Source of the DNA: Schoenoplectus triqueter
Taxonomy: Eukaryota > Streptophyta > Magnoliopsida > Poales > Cyperaceae
Reading direction: 5' to 3'
NCBI GenBank assembly: GCA_964058805.1
Contig: CAXKVV010000128.1
Coordinates: forward strand, 1-23,896
DNA: 23,896 nt
The position numbers and the translations under genes are program-made. Below, one piece after another: positions 11,755 through 22,146 of this stretch (within the stretch, counting starts at the first letter, position 1; each line of letters opens with the position of its first letter). A model generated the notes under the pieces. The model was not told the origin of the DNA. It did not search any database and saw only the letters and a list, made by a program, of their open reading frames with translations.

Positions 11755-12271
11755 AGGGGTATGCAAATGGATCAGTTTTATTGGTTTTGAACTGAATTAA
11801 TAAATTTTAGACTATTTGGTTTGATTTTTCGATTCAAAAATTTTAGCTCCATCGAAAATTCTAACTAATTTGATATTTGTTCTTTGATTCGGTTTATATT
11901 TTCAAAATCGGATATACCGATAACCCAAAATTTATCAAGTAAATTTATTTTACTTGTATAAATAAGGATGATATCAAAGATAATCTGAATATATTTATTT
12001 TTTATAGATTTTATTTAATTATTTATTTATTTTTTAAACTATTTATTTCTTCTATCATTTTTATAACTCTCGATATTGATATTTTCATTTCTCTTTAATT
12101 AATATAATTTTAGTTTAACCGAATAAAACTTTACTTTATTTGATTGATATTTTCATAAGTTTAGTTTAATTTATAATTTGACATATCGAATACAACTTTA
12201 GATACATATATTTATTTCGATACATAAATTTATTTTGATTTGAACCGAATCGACCAATTGCACACACCCCA
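11755..12271. mobile_element. non-autonomous DNA transposon, 517 bp, 9-bp target duplication
   Basis: Left end AGGGGTATGCAAATGG; the right end, read in reverse, is GGGGTGTGTGCAATTGG. Flanks are TTAGTGATC (11746-11754) and TTAGTGACC (12272-12280), a 9-bp duplication with one mismatch. The interior is AT-rich with CGGTTT/AACCGAAT-type motifs near both ends. A 9-bp duplication fits Mutator-like elements; if the outermost match is read as 8 bp, hAT is the alternative. There is no coding capacity. Confidence 0.75.
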
Positions 12272-12545
12272 TTAGTGACCCAATTACGGTTTACGAATGA
12301 TAGTAAACATTTAAATTGGTATTGCAATATTAAATTTAAGATCATCTTGAAGTGTGATTTCTTTTTCTCTCTCTTTAATAACAATAAGCTAAACCAAACA
12401 AACTTTTGTACGTGCAAGTTCCATTTTCTTTTGAGGAGGAATTTAATACCTGAGTTATTAGTACCTGTTGTGTCTATTTGTTTGTGTAAATTAATAAATG
12501 TATACCGTTGTAAATTCTAAATTTTCTCAAATGCATATATATATA

Positions 12546-12928
12546 GAGAGAGTAAAAATACCGTGAGCTTTAGCTCACGGAGGCTTTCCGTGAGCTTAAC
12601 TCAAAAAATAAATTAAATCATTTCCAAATTTTAATTTATCATGCTCATTAAATTCTTTATATGAAAATCTTGTGGGATGCAAAAATTTGGAGTGTTTTGA
12701 GCTTTTTAACCAACCGTTTTTAATTTTCTAAAATGATGTTCAAATATTAAATATTTTATTATTATTTTTAGAGCTGATTTTTAAAAATTAAAAACCACGA
12801 CTTAAAAAGCTCAAAACGCTCCAAATTTGTGCATCCCATGAGATTTTCATATAAAGAATTTAATGAGAATGATAAATTAAAATTTGGAGATGATTTGATA
12901 TATTTTTTGAGTTAAGCTCACAGTATCT

Positions 12929-12931
<3 letters not shown>
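12546..12931. mobile_element. MITE family B, full-length foldback between TA microsatellites
   Basis: It lies between (TA)n(GA)n at about 12533-12555 and (TA)n at 12932-12961. Arms: left TACCGTGAG...CTTAACTCAAAAAATA and CCAAATTTTAATTTATCATG; right the reverse, ending GTTAAGCTCACAGTATCTTCAC. The loop is around TTCAAATATTAAATATTTTA. The left arm has an extra perfect hairpin CCGTGAGCT-TT-AGCTCACGG (about 12570-12590), absent from the right arm and from the copy at 7528. Non-coding. Confidence 0.85.
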
Positions 12932-12965
<34 letters not shown>

Positions 12966-12999
12966 GTTTATGAAATTTTAATTTTATTTTAATGGGCGT

Positions 13000-13125
13000 C
13001 AAGATAGGAGATTAAATCACACAATCTCATTCGTTAATTTTATTAACATTTGATGCACATAACAAGATAGGAGATTAAATCACAGAATTTGATCGTTGAT
13101 TTTATTAACTTTTTATTTTTTCACC
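13000..13125. repeat. 63-bp direct duplication
   Basis: CAAGATAGGAGATTAAATCA occurs at 13000 and 13063. Both are followed by CA(C/G)A, a short variable part and TTTTATTAAC. The spacing fits a single tandem duplication. No terminal repeats are seen. Confidence 0.75.
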
Positions 13126-13135
13126 TGTATAAATT

Positions 13136-13679
13136 TTGTGATGGTTGTTATCTACTGTTTTAGATACGTCTGTCTGTTATGTGCTATTATGTTCTGTGTT
13201 AGGAATTTCCCTTTCTATTATTTGTGGTTAGATTTTTTTTTTCCTTTTGAAGCAACCGGTGAAGCCAGTTAGGTTATGTTGATATGTAGAAAAGTATTTA
13301 CAATACAAGTGGCTTTAAGCTAAATCATCTGTTTATGGTTAAATCTTGCTGTGGTATACTAGCAAGAGTTGTTGGATGGCTGTATACCTTATTGTACCTG
13401 TAAAGTCTATTTATATGATTTCATGGTAAAGGAATCGGTGGTCCAATGAGATCGCTTTGTTCAAAAAAAAAAAGGTGGGTGACTGGGAGGAGGAAGACGA
13501 AGATACAAAAACAAAATGATAACATAGTGCACAAAACTTCAAAAGTAATATAGAATATTAAAGGGAAATTCGGCAACAAAGAGGCCTCGTGTTTCTCCTC
13601 CTCTCCGCTCATCCTCATCTTATTTTTTTTATTCCTTTTTTTTTTGGCGCACATGCTTTAATTTAGTTTTAATTTCACT
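13136..13679. other. downstream region of the 13680-14580 gene, includes likely 3' UTR
   Basis: No open frame is supported. On the minus strand an AATAAA hexamer lies at 13633-13628, about 50 bp beyond the stop codon, and could serve polyadenylation. The rest is AT-rich with poly-T runs. Confidence 0.45.
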
Positions 13680-14580
13680 TCAGTTAGCAACTCCAGAAGA
13701 TTTGACATCAGACTTCCTCCTATGCCACATCCAAGAGTCAGCAGGCATGTTGGGTAAAGGCGGCAGCACTAGCGGACGGCGGCATAATCCGAACGGCCAC
13801 CCCTCCAAATGCTTGAATTCATCGAACACCAACTGATAAGCCGTTGTGCCTTTGCTCCCATCCCATGAGGCTGTTGCTCCCTGGCTGGAGCAATGCGAGA
13901 AATTGCTCTTTACTGAAAAGAATGCCTCACTTTCATCTTCATTGTCACTGGCGTCTCCAAACTCCTGTTGTTTCTTGGTTCTTTCATGTGTAGGTGGGAA
14001 GAATGACCAGGTGAGGTTTGCTGAGTGGAAGTGCTTATTTGGTTTGGAGCTGGCTCTCACAGCCCGGCTTCTTAGCTCTTTTAAAATCACCTGATAAAAC
14101 AAATAGAAATGGAGTGTATGTGTGCAAAACATTTTTCTTATATCACGATATTTGGTGTAATGAATACATGGTCTGCATCTTGTTGTTTTTGTCTTTTACC
14201 ATCTACAGGTTTTGATATGTCGCAATGAGGCAGAGAAGTGTTTGATTGAGACATCCATCAATTCTATACGTATAAGCATGAAGGTTGATGATTACAGACT
14301 AACCGCATATGTTATGAATTGTTTTTGGAAATTTAGTTAATTGCTGGTTCTAACAAAATCATATAGGAATGAATATAATATAAATAATCAACTGAAGCAA
14401 AAGAAAGAAAAAGGAGGGAGAGATGAAAGTTACCTGTTTGGTATCAAGATCATAGTAAGTATTCTCATCTTCTGAGCTCATATCAGACGGGGTACTGACA
14501 CAATTCTTTATCCGGCTAGGCAGTGATTTACAGTGGATTGAGGGAAGCTTAATGTAAGCTTCATTTGTTAAGCAAGGCAT
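13680..14580 (-). CDS. uncharacterised plant protein, two exons, 185 residues
   Basis: Exon 1 is 14580-14434 (49 codons) and exon 2 is 14090-13680 (136 codons plus stop). The intron is phase 0 with donor CAG|GTAACT and acceptor TTTTATCAG|GTG. The protein begins [13 protein letters not shown] and has an acidic Ser-rich patch ([14 protein letters not shown], residues 33-46). Then come a basic stretch ([18 protein letters not shown]) and a second acidic patch ([13 protein letters not shown]). The C-terminus looks conserved: [31 protein letters not shown]. No signal peptide or membrane span is seen. I do not recognise a named domain; it looks like a small soluble plant-specific regulator or adaptor, and no function is claimed. 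Clean splice sites, an undamaged frame and a TATA box upstream argue it is real. Confidence 0.8.
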
Positions 14581-14636
14581 CAAGTTTTCTCTTTTACCTA
14601 CTACCTCTTTCTAAAGAAGCACAGGATATATGTGAG

Positions 14637-14648
14637 AGCTTATATAAA
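14637..14648 (-). promoter_or_regulatory. TATA box for the 13680-14580 gene
   Basis: Minus strand TTTATATAAGCT lies 59 bp upstream of the ATG at 14580. That places a transcription start near 14610 and leaves a short leader of about 30 bases, AAAG/GTAG-rich. It supports 14580 as the true start, with no further upstream coding exon. Confidence 0.55.
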
Positions 14649-16186
14649 GATATGTTAATTTGGTGTGTTCTGGATAGAAAATGACATGCACAACAGAGGC
14701 TTCTCAACTAAAAGGGTTTTGAATTAGAGTAACAACCTTTAGGGTAAAGAATAAGACACTTGTTTTATCATTTTAAAATGGAAGTAGGAGATAAAGAAAA
14801 GTATCTTGAAGTGACGTTACCTGAACTCTTACATCAGTACTTACAGAGGTTAACCATATGACATCATAAACCAGACTAAGTAGTTCCCCGATTGCCTCTT
14901 TTACCCTTTTCAAAGAAAAATGAGGTAATATAGAGGTAGAATTGCATGCTCTAGGTGGGTTCTATAGCACCTTGAAGGATCGTTTTTGTGCACAAACATA
15001 ATTACACAACTGTTTGGGCCAGATACTTGGTAAAATAAATGAGAAGATACCAAACTAGATTCCCATATTTTCATCGTCACAGTTATTATCATAGACAAAA
15101 CAAGTTCAAAATATGTAGAACCCTACATGATTGTGGGTCACAAAATATTGAATTAAAACAAATTCAAACTATATTCAAACTTAAAATAAATTTAAGCTAT
15201 GCTCAACACTACCTGATTGTGTCTCACAAAATATGAAAATATTGACTTGCCCAGTCCACAGGTCGATCATGTCATAGTTGTACAATAATCTAACTCTTTA
15301 TTTTATTATACCTTAACTGAAGGAACTTTTCATTTGACATGCTTTTATCAAGCTAATCTGCAGTTTAACCTCTTTATTTGAAAAAGCGAACATCCCAGAA
15401 GGATCAACTGACCTTTGCAGCTAGCTGTGATGACCCATCAAACCAACACCCAATCAGTCAGGTTGTACCTTAATGCAGATAGAGATTTTTGCAGAAGAAA
15501 GAAAAAGATAAAAAAAGTACTGACAGAGAAAGATAGCATTATTAGCATAAGATGTACCAAACAGCCTGAGAAATTACATCAGCACTAAGATGCTCAAAAG
15601 TTATGTGTGCATATTTGTCTGTATAAGGGAAGCCTAACAGTTTTCATTAATAAATAAATTGCCAAGAAACCCAGATAATTTCTTGCATATGAAAAGTTTT
15701 TTGGTCTAAGAAATTTAGGTATGCTGTTCTAATTTATCTTAAAGCAAAAGCTATAATAACATCTTACCTTCATAATTGACAAAAGAGAATCTGAGTCACA
15801 ACCTTACAAAATTCTAATTTTGATTTGCAATCCTCTCATTGTCCCCCATTTCTTCCAAGTCAAATCACAAATTAGTGGGGCTAGACTCCACTAAATAAAG
15901 CAGATTCTCTTTACACATTAACCATTTCCTTATCAAATTGATATTGTTAACCAACATTAAATGCTCATAAAGTTCACGAAATCTTTCACCAGAAAGATCA
16001 AGGAACAGTTGAAAACAAATAACGAATGCAACAAATTAATAGACTGAAGATACTTGTAGAGCTTTTAAAATAAAAGAAATATGGAACTGAAAACCAACAA
16101 AATTAACAAGGAACATTGCCACCAGAACTTTCCGCACAAAAATTTTCACTTACAGAATAAATCAGTAAAAGTAATAATTCAAAAAC
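14649..16186. other. spacer between two minus-strand genes, no gene seen
   Basis: It holds the promoter side of the 14580 gene and the 3' flank of DPH4. A loose direct repeat is visible: CTAC(A/C)TGATTGTG...TCACAAAATAT at about 15123 and 15210. No splice-supported coding sequence, tRNA or terminal inverted repeats were found. Confidence 0.5.
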
Positions 16187-17183
16187 TCATACATTAACCT
16201 CAATTAAAAGACGTACTTTAAGCGAACACGACCCGCATTGCAAGATAACTGAAACCGGTAAAAAGTTGCAACCATTTATTTGTACTTCTCCATCCCCACC
16301 CAACAGAACTCCCATTTCTTTCAACTCCACTGAACTAATTCCAAAATAATCACCACACCTACAAGGATATACCAATTCATATACACCATCATCATTAATT
16401 TCTATGTTCATGTCTTCTAATTCAATTTCATTGGCTATGACATCAACTTTCCGCCTTGATGCAGCTAATTCCTTGTCATAGTGAGATTTAGACTGGGAAT
16501 TGCTAAGTACCTCCCATGCTTTTTGAACGACGAGAAATTCTCGTTCATTGTTGTTGGACCCAGACATATTAGAGTGTGTTAGTAATTTGTCGGGGTGAGT
16601 GCTGAGCAAAGCGGTTCTGTACCCAGTACGGATCTCATCAATACTGGCATCTTCACTCACTGACAAGATTTCATAATAGGTCTTCTGAGGTGTGATGCTG
16701 CTGTCGACAAGCATAGATAAAGCTGAAACTGATATGAAAGAAAAAACAAATAAATGGATTAACAAAAATAATCATTATTTCATAATATGTAATGCGATCA
16801 GACTTTAATTATACCGTCAATTGAGCAAATGAGTCCCACACAAAGCCCAATTCCACTTCGGTTAACCCTCAGTTTCATATATCAATATATAGAGCTTTTC
16901 AACTTGCCAACTTCTACCTTTTACAAACTATTTCTGTGGTTCTGACAATTGGGGATACTTCTATAATGCTACCGGCGAAATTAAAAAAAGAAAAAGCAAA
17001 AATCAGGATAAGCAGAAAATCACGCAATAGGGAGGGCAGAGAGAGATAAAGATGCAACTTACCTAGAACAGGGTCGTCCAATCTACTGAAAACCCTAGTG
17101 AGGAAAGAGGGAGAGAAATGGAGAGAGATCGGGTCGCTAGAAAAGGAAGACGAGAGCAGCTTCGTCTTCGATGCTTGAACCAT
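16187..17183 (-). CDS. DPH4: DPH4 homologue (J protein with DPH/CSL zinc finger), diphthamide synthesis
   Basis: DPH4/DNAJC24 helps the first step of diphthamide formation on elongation factor 2 and binds metal through a CSL zinc finger. Exon 2 (16722-16187) holds all conserved parts. Numbered from the ATG at 16714 (175 residues): J domain about 11-85 with HPD at 40-42 and QKAWEVLS; linker DEIELEDMNIEI-like; zinc ligands C118, C120 (CRCGDYF) and C160, C163 (CGSC). This length suits plant DPH4. An exon 1 (17183-17063, donor CTAG|GTAAGT) splices in phase to exon 2 (acceptor TTTCAG ending 16723). It adds 43 residues, giving 218. Another acceptor 6 bp upstream (ATATCAG) would add only two codons and also keeps frame. 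Which ATG is used is undecided; the 17183 ATG has a favourable G at +4. The C-terminus is complete. Confidence 0.93.
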
Positions 17184-18149
17184 AGTAAATCGTTTGTGGG
17201 ATGGTTACTGTAGATCTAAACCGCCCATTTGAGATCGACCGGCCTGGATAAAATCGGATCAAAGGATCTTTTTATCAGTATCCATTCTACATTCTTTACC
17301 GTCTGATAAAATGTATACGCATCCTCTGGTAGATTTTTCTATGGAGAGTTTTCAAAGATTAATCACAACGGCTCATTTTGATCATAACTGCTATGAAAAA
17401 AATTTAAATACGAATTTTAATGTATTAAGATTTATTATTATTAAATTAGAATCGCTGATCTCTGATCGAACAAATCAGATCAAAAATACTTCACACTTCT
17501 TTTTTGCTCCCAAAAGATGTGATTTTCTGATAAAATATGACGATGTTGCCTTTCATCATATTTTAGTTGGAATTAAAAGCTATACGTAATCAATACGTGT
17601 TCTTTCTTGTTTTGTACTTTGACAAAGCAAAACGAATATTAAATATATCACTTTAAAACGATCTTTCCTTTTCAGTTTATGCTATTAAAAGTTGGTTGGA
17701 CGTCCATTACGGCATCCAATCAATTATTATAAGTATCATATTTTAAGATAGTAACTTGAAATTGGTTGGAGATCCATTAGCAATCAATTATATTTTTTAT
17801 AACCTCAACAACAGTTTAAAATGTTTTTTTTTCCGACAAATGCAATATAAATCTATATATTATAAGTATCATATACATAAAAAAAATCATATAAAAGCAA
17901 TATACAATTTTACAAGGGTTCGTATTTAATATTTTTATAAAATATAAGTTGCATCCAATATTGATGTCATCCAAATCTTCTTGGAGGATGATTCAAATTA
18001 TTCTATTTTCATCATTTACTCATTGTCACCGTCTATTATATTGATGATGTTTGTTAGAGCTTGACCCAAAATTATAGAGACTAAAAGAATTTTGTATACT
18101 AAATTTTTAAATTTTTGGGGGGCGCAATCCCCTCCCCAAGCGGTCTCAC
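17184..18149. other. AT-rich spacer upstream of DPH4
   Basis: The DPH4 promoter presumably lies in 17184-17400; no clear TATA box was chosen. An imperfect 70-bp direct repeat is visible: TTGGTTGGA(C/G)(G/A)TCCATTA at 17692 and 17762, each followed by CAATCAATTAT. At 18113-18140 GGGGGGCGCAATCCCCTCCCC leads into the Tourist-like insertion. The frame at 17311-17589 has no recognisable protein features. Confidence 0.5.
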
Positions 18150-18152
18150 TAA

Positions 18153-20029
18153 GGGAGTGTTTGGCACTCAATGGAATAGCAAAAAGTTGGAATAGAATAG
18201 CTATTCCGACGAATTAATTTGCCAAATGAATTTTAGACTAAGTAGAAGAGTGCGGAATAGTGCTAATCCGGTATACCAACTTATAGGTGGAATACCGGAT
18301 TAGCGATTATTGTTTGATTATATTATATTATATTATATTATTATATTATAATTATGATTAAGATTTAGTATAATTATATTATTATATTATATTTATAATT
18401 ATAATTTATTATTATATTAATATTATGATTATTATTTATTATTATTATTATTATCATTATATTATTATTATTAAATTATTATTATCATTATTGTTATTAT
18501 ATTATCATTACCATTAGTATTATTATATTATTTATTATTATTATAAATATAATTTTAATATTAAATTATTATATTATGAATATAAATATAATTATTTTAT
18601 TATTATATTATTATGATCAAGATTATTTATTATTATATTATTATATTATGATGATTATGATTATTATTATTACTTATTATTATTTTATTATGTTGTGTTA
18701 TATTATTATATATTGATTATAGTGATGATTAATTTATTATTATATTATTATAATTATAATTATTTTTAATTATTTTTATGATTATGATTATATTTTTATT
18801 ATTATATTATTATGATTATGATTATGGTTATATTATTATGATTATGACTATAATTATTATTATCATGATTATGATTATGATTATGATTATTATATTATGA
18901 TTATATTATTAAAATTATGATTACTTATTATTATTATATTATTATAATTATGATTGTAATTATAATTTTTTAGTATTATATTACTATATAATGATTATGT
19001 TTATATTTTTATTATATTACTATTATAATATTATTTATTATGATTATTTTTATTACTTTATTATTATTTTATTATGTTGTATTATATTATTATATGTTGA
19101 TTATATTTATGATTAATTTATTATTATATTATTATAATTATAATTATTTTTATGATTATGATTATATTTTTATTATTATACTATTATTATGATTATGGTT
19201 ATATTATTATGATTATGACTATAATTATTATTATCATGATTATGATTATGATTATTATATTATAATTATATTATTAAAATTATGATTACTTATTATTATT
19301 ATATTATTATAATTATGATTGTAATTATACTTTTTTATTATTGTATTACTATATTATGATTATGTTTATATTTTTATTATATTACTATTATAATATTATT
19401 ATTTATTATGATTATTTTTTATTACTTTATTATTATTTTATTATGTTGTATTATATTATTATATGTTGATTATATTTATGATTAATTTATTATTATATTA
19501 TTATAATGATAATTATTTATAATTATTTTTATGATTATGAATATATTTTTATTATTATATTATTATGATTATGATTATGGTTATATTATTATGATTATGA
19601 CTATAATTATTATTATCATGATTATTATTATGATTATATTATTAAAATTATGATTACTTATTATTATTATATTATTATAATTATGATTGTAATTATAATT
19701 TTTTTATTATTATATTACTATATTATGATTATATTTATATTTTTATTATATTACTATTATAATATTATTATTTATTATGATTATTTTTTATTACTTTATT
19801 ATTATTATTATCTTACTATTATGATTATTATTTTACTATTATTATTATCATCATCATTATTAGTATCATAATTATTCATATTTTAACTATTCTGAGTAAC
19901 AACTGCCAAACGATATTTTCGCTCTTCTGAATAGTCAAGAATACCACTCTTCCAGAAAAAATAATATTCTATCACTCTTCCAAAATTACCACTCTTCCAA
20001 AGTTATTCCTTGATTTGCCAAACGGACCC
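18153..20029. mobile_element. Tourist-like (PIF/Harbinger) element with expanded AT interior, 1877 bp
   Basis: Terminal repeats GGGAGTGTTTGGCA (left) and, reversed, GGGTCCGTTTGGCA (right) match at 11 of 14 positions. TAA flanks both sides (18150-18152 and 20030-20032), the target duplication of PIF/Harbinger elements. Removing the element joins GGTCTCAC-TAA-GCTCCGCC, a plausible empty site. The head (18153-18310) has GGAATAG and CTATTCCGACG motifs. The tail (19873-20029) has three ACTCTTCC-type repeats. Between them lie about 1.56 kb of almost only A and T. No transposase is present. Confidence 0.78.
18311..19872. repeat. TTA/ATT-derived array with about 370-385 bp higher-order repeat
   Basis: The base unit is a drifting TTA/TATGAT motif. 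Landmarks recur: TGTTGT followed by TTATATTATTATAT at 18691, 19075 and 19444; GACTATAATTATTATTATCA at 18846, 19217 and 19599. Spacings are 384, 369, 371 and 382. About three large units are therefore present, so segments of some 375 bp were duplicated after the simple repeat had diverged. Confidence 0.85.
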
Positions 20030-20032
20030 TAA

Positions 20033-20489
20033 GCTCCGCCAGTGGGCCTAGGAGAATTTTTTTTTGTGTGTGTGATGGATTTTCACCTACTTAGATAGAT
20101 AGTTTACAAGGGTCAATAATGAAAAGGAAAATAAAAGGATAGAGAGAAAGAAAGCGTTTTTTATTTTTTAATTTTTTTATTATCGCACCATTCATTTATT
20201 TTTCTATGTACTAGAAGGGACCGATATAAAAATTCAATCACTTTAAAATAATCTCTTAAGATTTTTATTTTTTATACTATTTTATGTTGTGAGATGAGAT
20301 AAAATATAAATTGACGGAGATAAAAACATGATTTTTTTGAGGGGTTCAGTCAAGGGACCGATTTTTTATCTCGATTTCTTTCACTCTATAAAAAAAACAG
20401 ATGAATGATGTGAGAATCCAATAAAAAAGTTAAAACTTTTCTAAAAAAGAAAATTACGGGAGAAATCTAGGGTACTGTATATTTCACAT
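20033..20489. other. AT-rich spacer, nothing identified
   Basis: It starts GCTCCGCCAGTGGGCC, the right side of the Tourist target. The remainder is T/A-rich with no supported frame or repeat. Confidence 0.5.
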
Positions 20490-20953
20490 ATTATTAAATA
20501 TAATAATAAGTTAAATTATATTATTAATAATAATAATCAAAATTATTAAATTTTAAAACTAAAAATGGCAGTGCGCCACTAGTGTTGGCGCACACCAGTT
20601 GCCCCACTGGTGCTGACGCCTTCTATAAATGCGCCACTAGGAGTGGCACCTTCCTCCCAGTGCGTCAGTGGGAGTGGTTTGATGAAAGAGACGAGCAACA
20701 GATGATATATATAGAATGAGAATAATGCACCACTACTATAGGTGCACCGTTTAAGGCACCACTCTCATTGGCGCACTAGAAGGAAGGCATCACTCCCAGT
20801 GGCGACTCAAGGGAAGATGCCAGTGTCAATGGCACATATGGTGTGCGCCAATATCAGTAGTGCACTATCATTTTTAATTTTAAAATTTAATAATTTTAAT
20901 TATTATTATTATTAATAATGTGATTTAACTAATTATTATATTCAAAAATTTGT
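20490..20953. mobile_element. foldback element built from short GCGCCACT-type palindromes
   Basis: Long arms, about 20490-20680 and 20745-20953, are imperfect reverse complements. The outer parts are AT-rich (GTTAAATTATATTATTAATA; AAAATTATTAAATTTTAAAA). The inner GC-rich parts are a chain of about nine near-palindromes of some 20 bp, such as GCGCCACTAGTGTTGGCGC, GCGCCACTAGGAGTGGCACC, GCACCACTCTCATTGGCGC and GTGCGCCAATATCAGTAGTG. The GC-rich block stands out sharply from its surroundings. Superfamily unknown; no clear target duplication. Confidence 0.75.
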
Positions 20954-21187
20954 GTGTATATTTCATACGTATCATAATTCCTATCTTGATCCTTTTTATA
21001 AGACGCAAAATATCATATTCCTTTTCAATGAATTGGATATGGAAAAAAGAAAAGAAAAAAAAAAGATTAAACCTAATCTGTCAACTAAGTATAGGGAATC
21101 GATCGTAACCCTTCGGATTATAAAATTATCACATATATTTTAGATAATAAATTAAAATTTCACAAAAAGTCTTCTCTTATTATACTA

Positions 21188-21408
21188 CACGTAATACGTA
21201 AAAAAGAAGATTGAAAGAAAGTATTGGTTACTTTTTAAGTTTTATCATTTACTGTCCAAAAGAGCAAAATTTAAAAAGTAACCAATGCTTTCTTTTAATC
21301 TTTTCTTTTACGTATTATTACACTGCACGTAATACGTCAAAAAAATATTAAAAGAAAGCATTGGTTACTTTTTAAGTTTTGCCCTTGTGGACAGTAAATG
21401 ATAAACTT
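21188..21408. repeat. two overlapping palindromes sharing one arm
   Basis: The order is X (21188-21240), Y (21241-21268), reversed X (21269-21323), X (21326-21378), reversed Y (21379-21408). X contains CACGTAATACGT...GAAAG(C/T)ATTGGTTACTTTTT; Y contains TATCATTTACTGTCC. The middle reversed X can pair with either neighbour. Copies differ by a few bases. Confidence 0.85.
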
Positions 21409-21424
21409 ATTCTAGAGACTGTGA

Positions 21425-22146
21425 TGGCGATTCTCTAGGCGATCCTTCAATCTAGCTACTACTAACCCAACTACCTCCGCCTTACCACCTCCTCTGAATG
21501 GCAAACTCGAAGTGCATGGTATGAACCCTCAGACTGGATTGATCATTCTCCTTAGTGGAGCCCACACTTCAGACTTACCACTGGAAATTACAAACACCAT
21601 AGCTCAAGTGCATGGTATGAAACCTCAGCAACTCGAAGTGCGTAAAGCAACCATCACACTGTTCCTGATAATTTGCCCAGGACAGCGTGTGCGAGATGCA
21701 ATCATTCAAATAGGAGTTTACACTATTGAACATCTTGATGTTTAGTTTCATATTCATGAATGGCGTCCTCGATTTAGAAGGTCTCCGCTACGGGCTCGTT
21801 GGCAATAAATAGGGGTGACATACAATTAGAAGGGCTGCAAGACAGCCCAAATCCAGTGCACAACAAAATGATAAAAGGCCCCAAGGAAAAAAGCAAAAAT
21901 ACCAAGGAAGATGCCATAGCCTACCCACTCGGAGAAGCCCGAGACTGCAGGAAAGGAGGGAAATACCGATCAAACCATTGAAGAGGAGTGTACCAGTGAT
22001 AATCTCATTCGCGCTTGAGGATCAAGACACCCTACAAGCAGACCAGGTGTCAACACTGCTTCACAGTTCCGGGCTGGAGGTCACCGAGACAATTGTTGCG
22101 CAAATAGAGGAGGCGATCAACTGCTCATCACAGGAGGTACCATAAA
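21425..22146 (+). pseudogene. decayed coding remnant, possibly retroelement-related
   Basis: Base composition rises to coding-like. One frame (21512-21745) reads ...QQLEVRKATITLFLIICPG, QRVRDAIIQIGVYTIEHLDV, then a stop, then FHIHEWRPRFRRSPL. The pattern (hydrophobic strand, RDAII, VYT, then a W-R-P stretch) faintly recalls plant DUF4283/gag-like domains. Another frame (about 21981-22143) reads VPVIISFALEDQDTLQADQV..., STLLHSSGLEVTETIVAQIE and ends with TAA at 22143. An imperfect duplication of AAGTGCATGGTATGAA(A/C)CCTCAG lies at about 21510 and 21606. Stops and shifts break it; identity is uncertain. Confidence 0.35.

Noticed and set aside
17311..17589. 92-codon open frame on the plus strand upstream of DPH4
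   Set aside because: AT-biased composition, no motif and no splice or promoter support; chance opening is likely.
19650..19871. Open frame rich in Tyr, Ile and Leu
   Set aside because: It is simply the TTA/ATT array read in one frame.
18311..19872. Possible CRISPR-like regular repeat
   Set aside because: Repeats are degenerate low-complexity AT with no unique spacers, inside a plant transposon.
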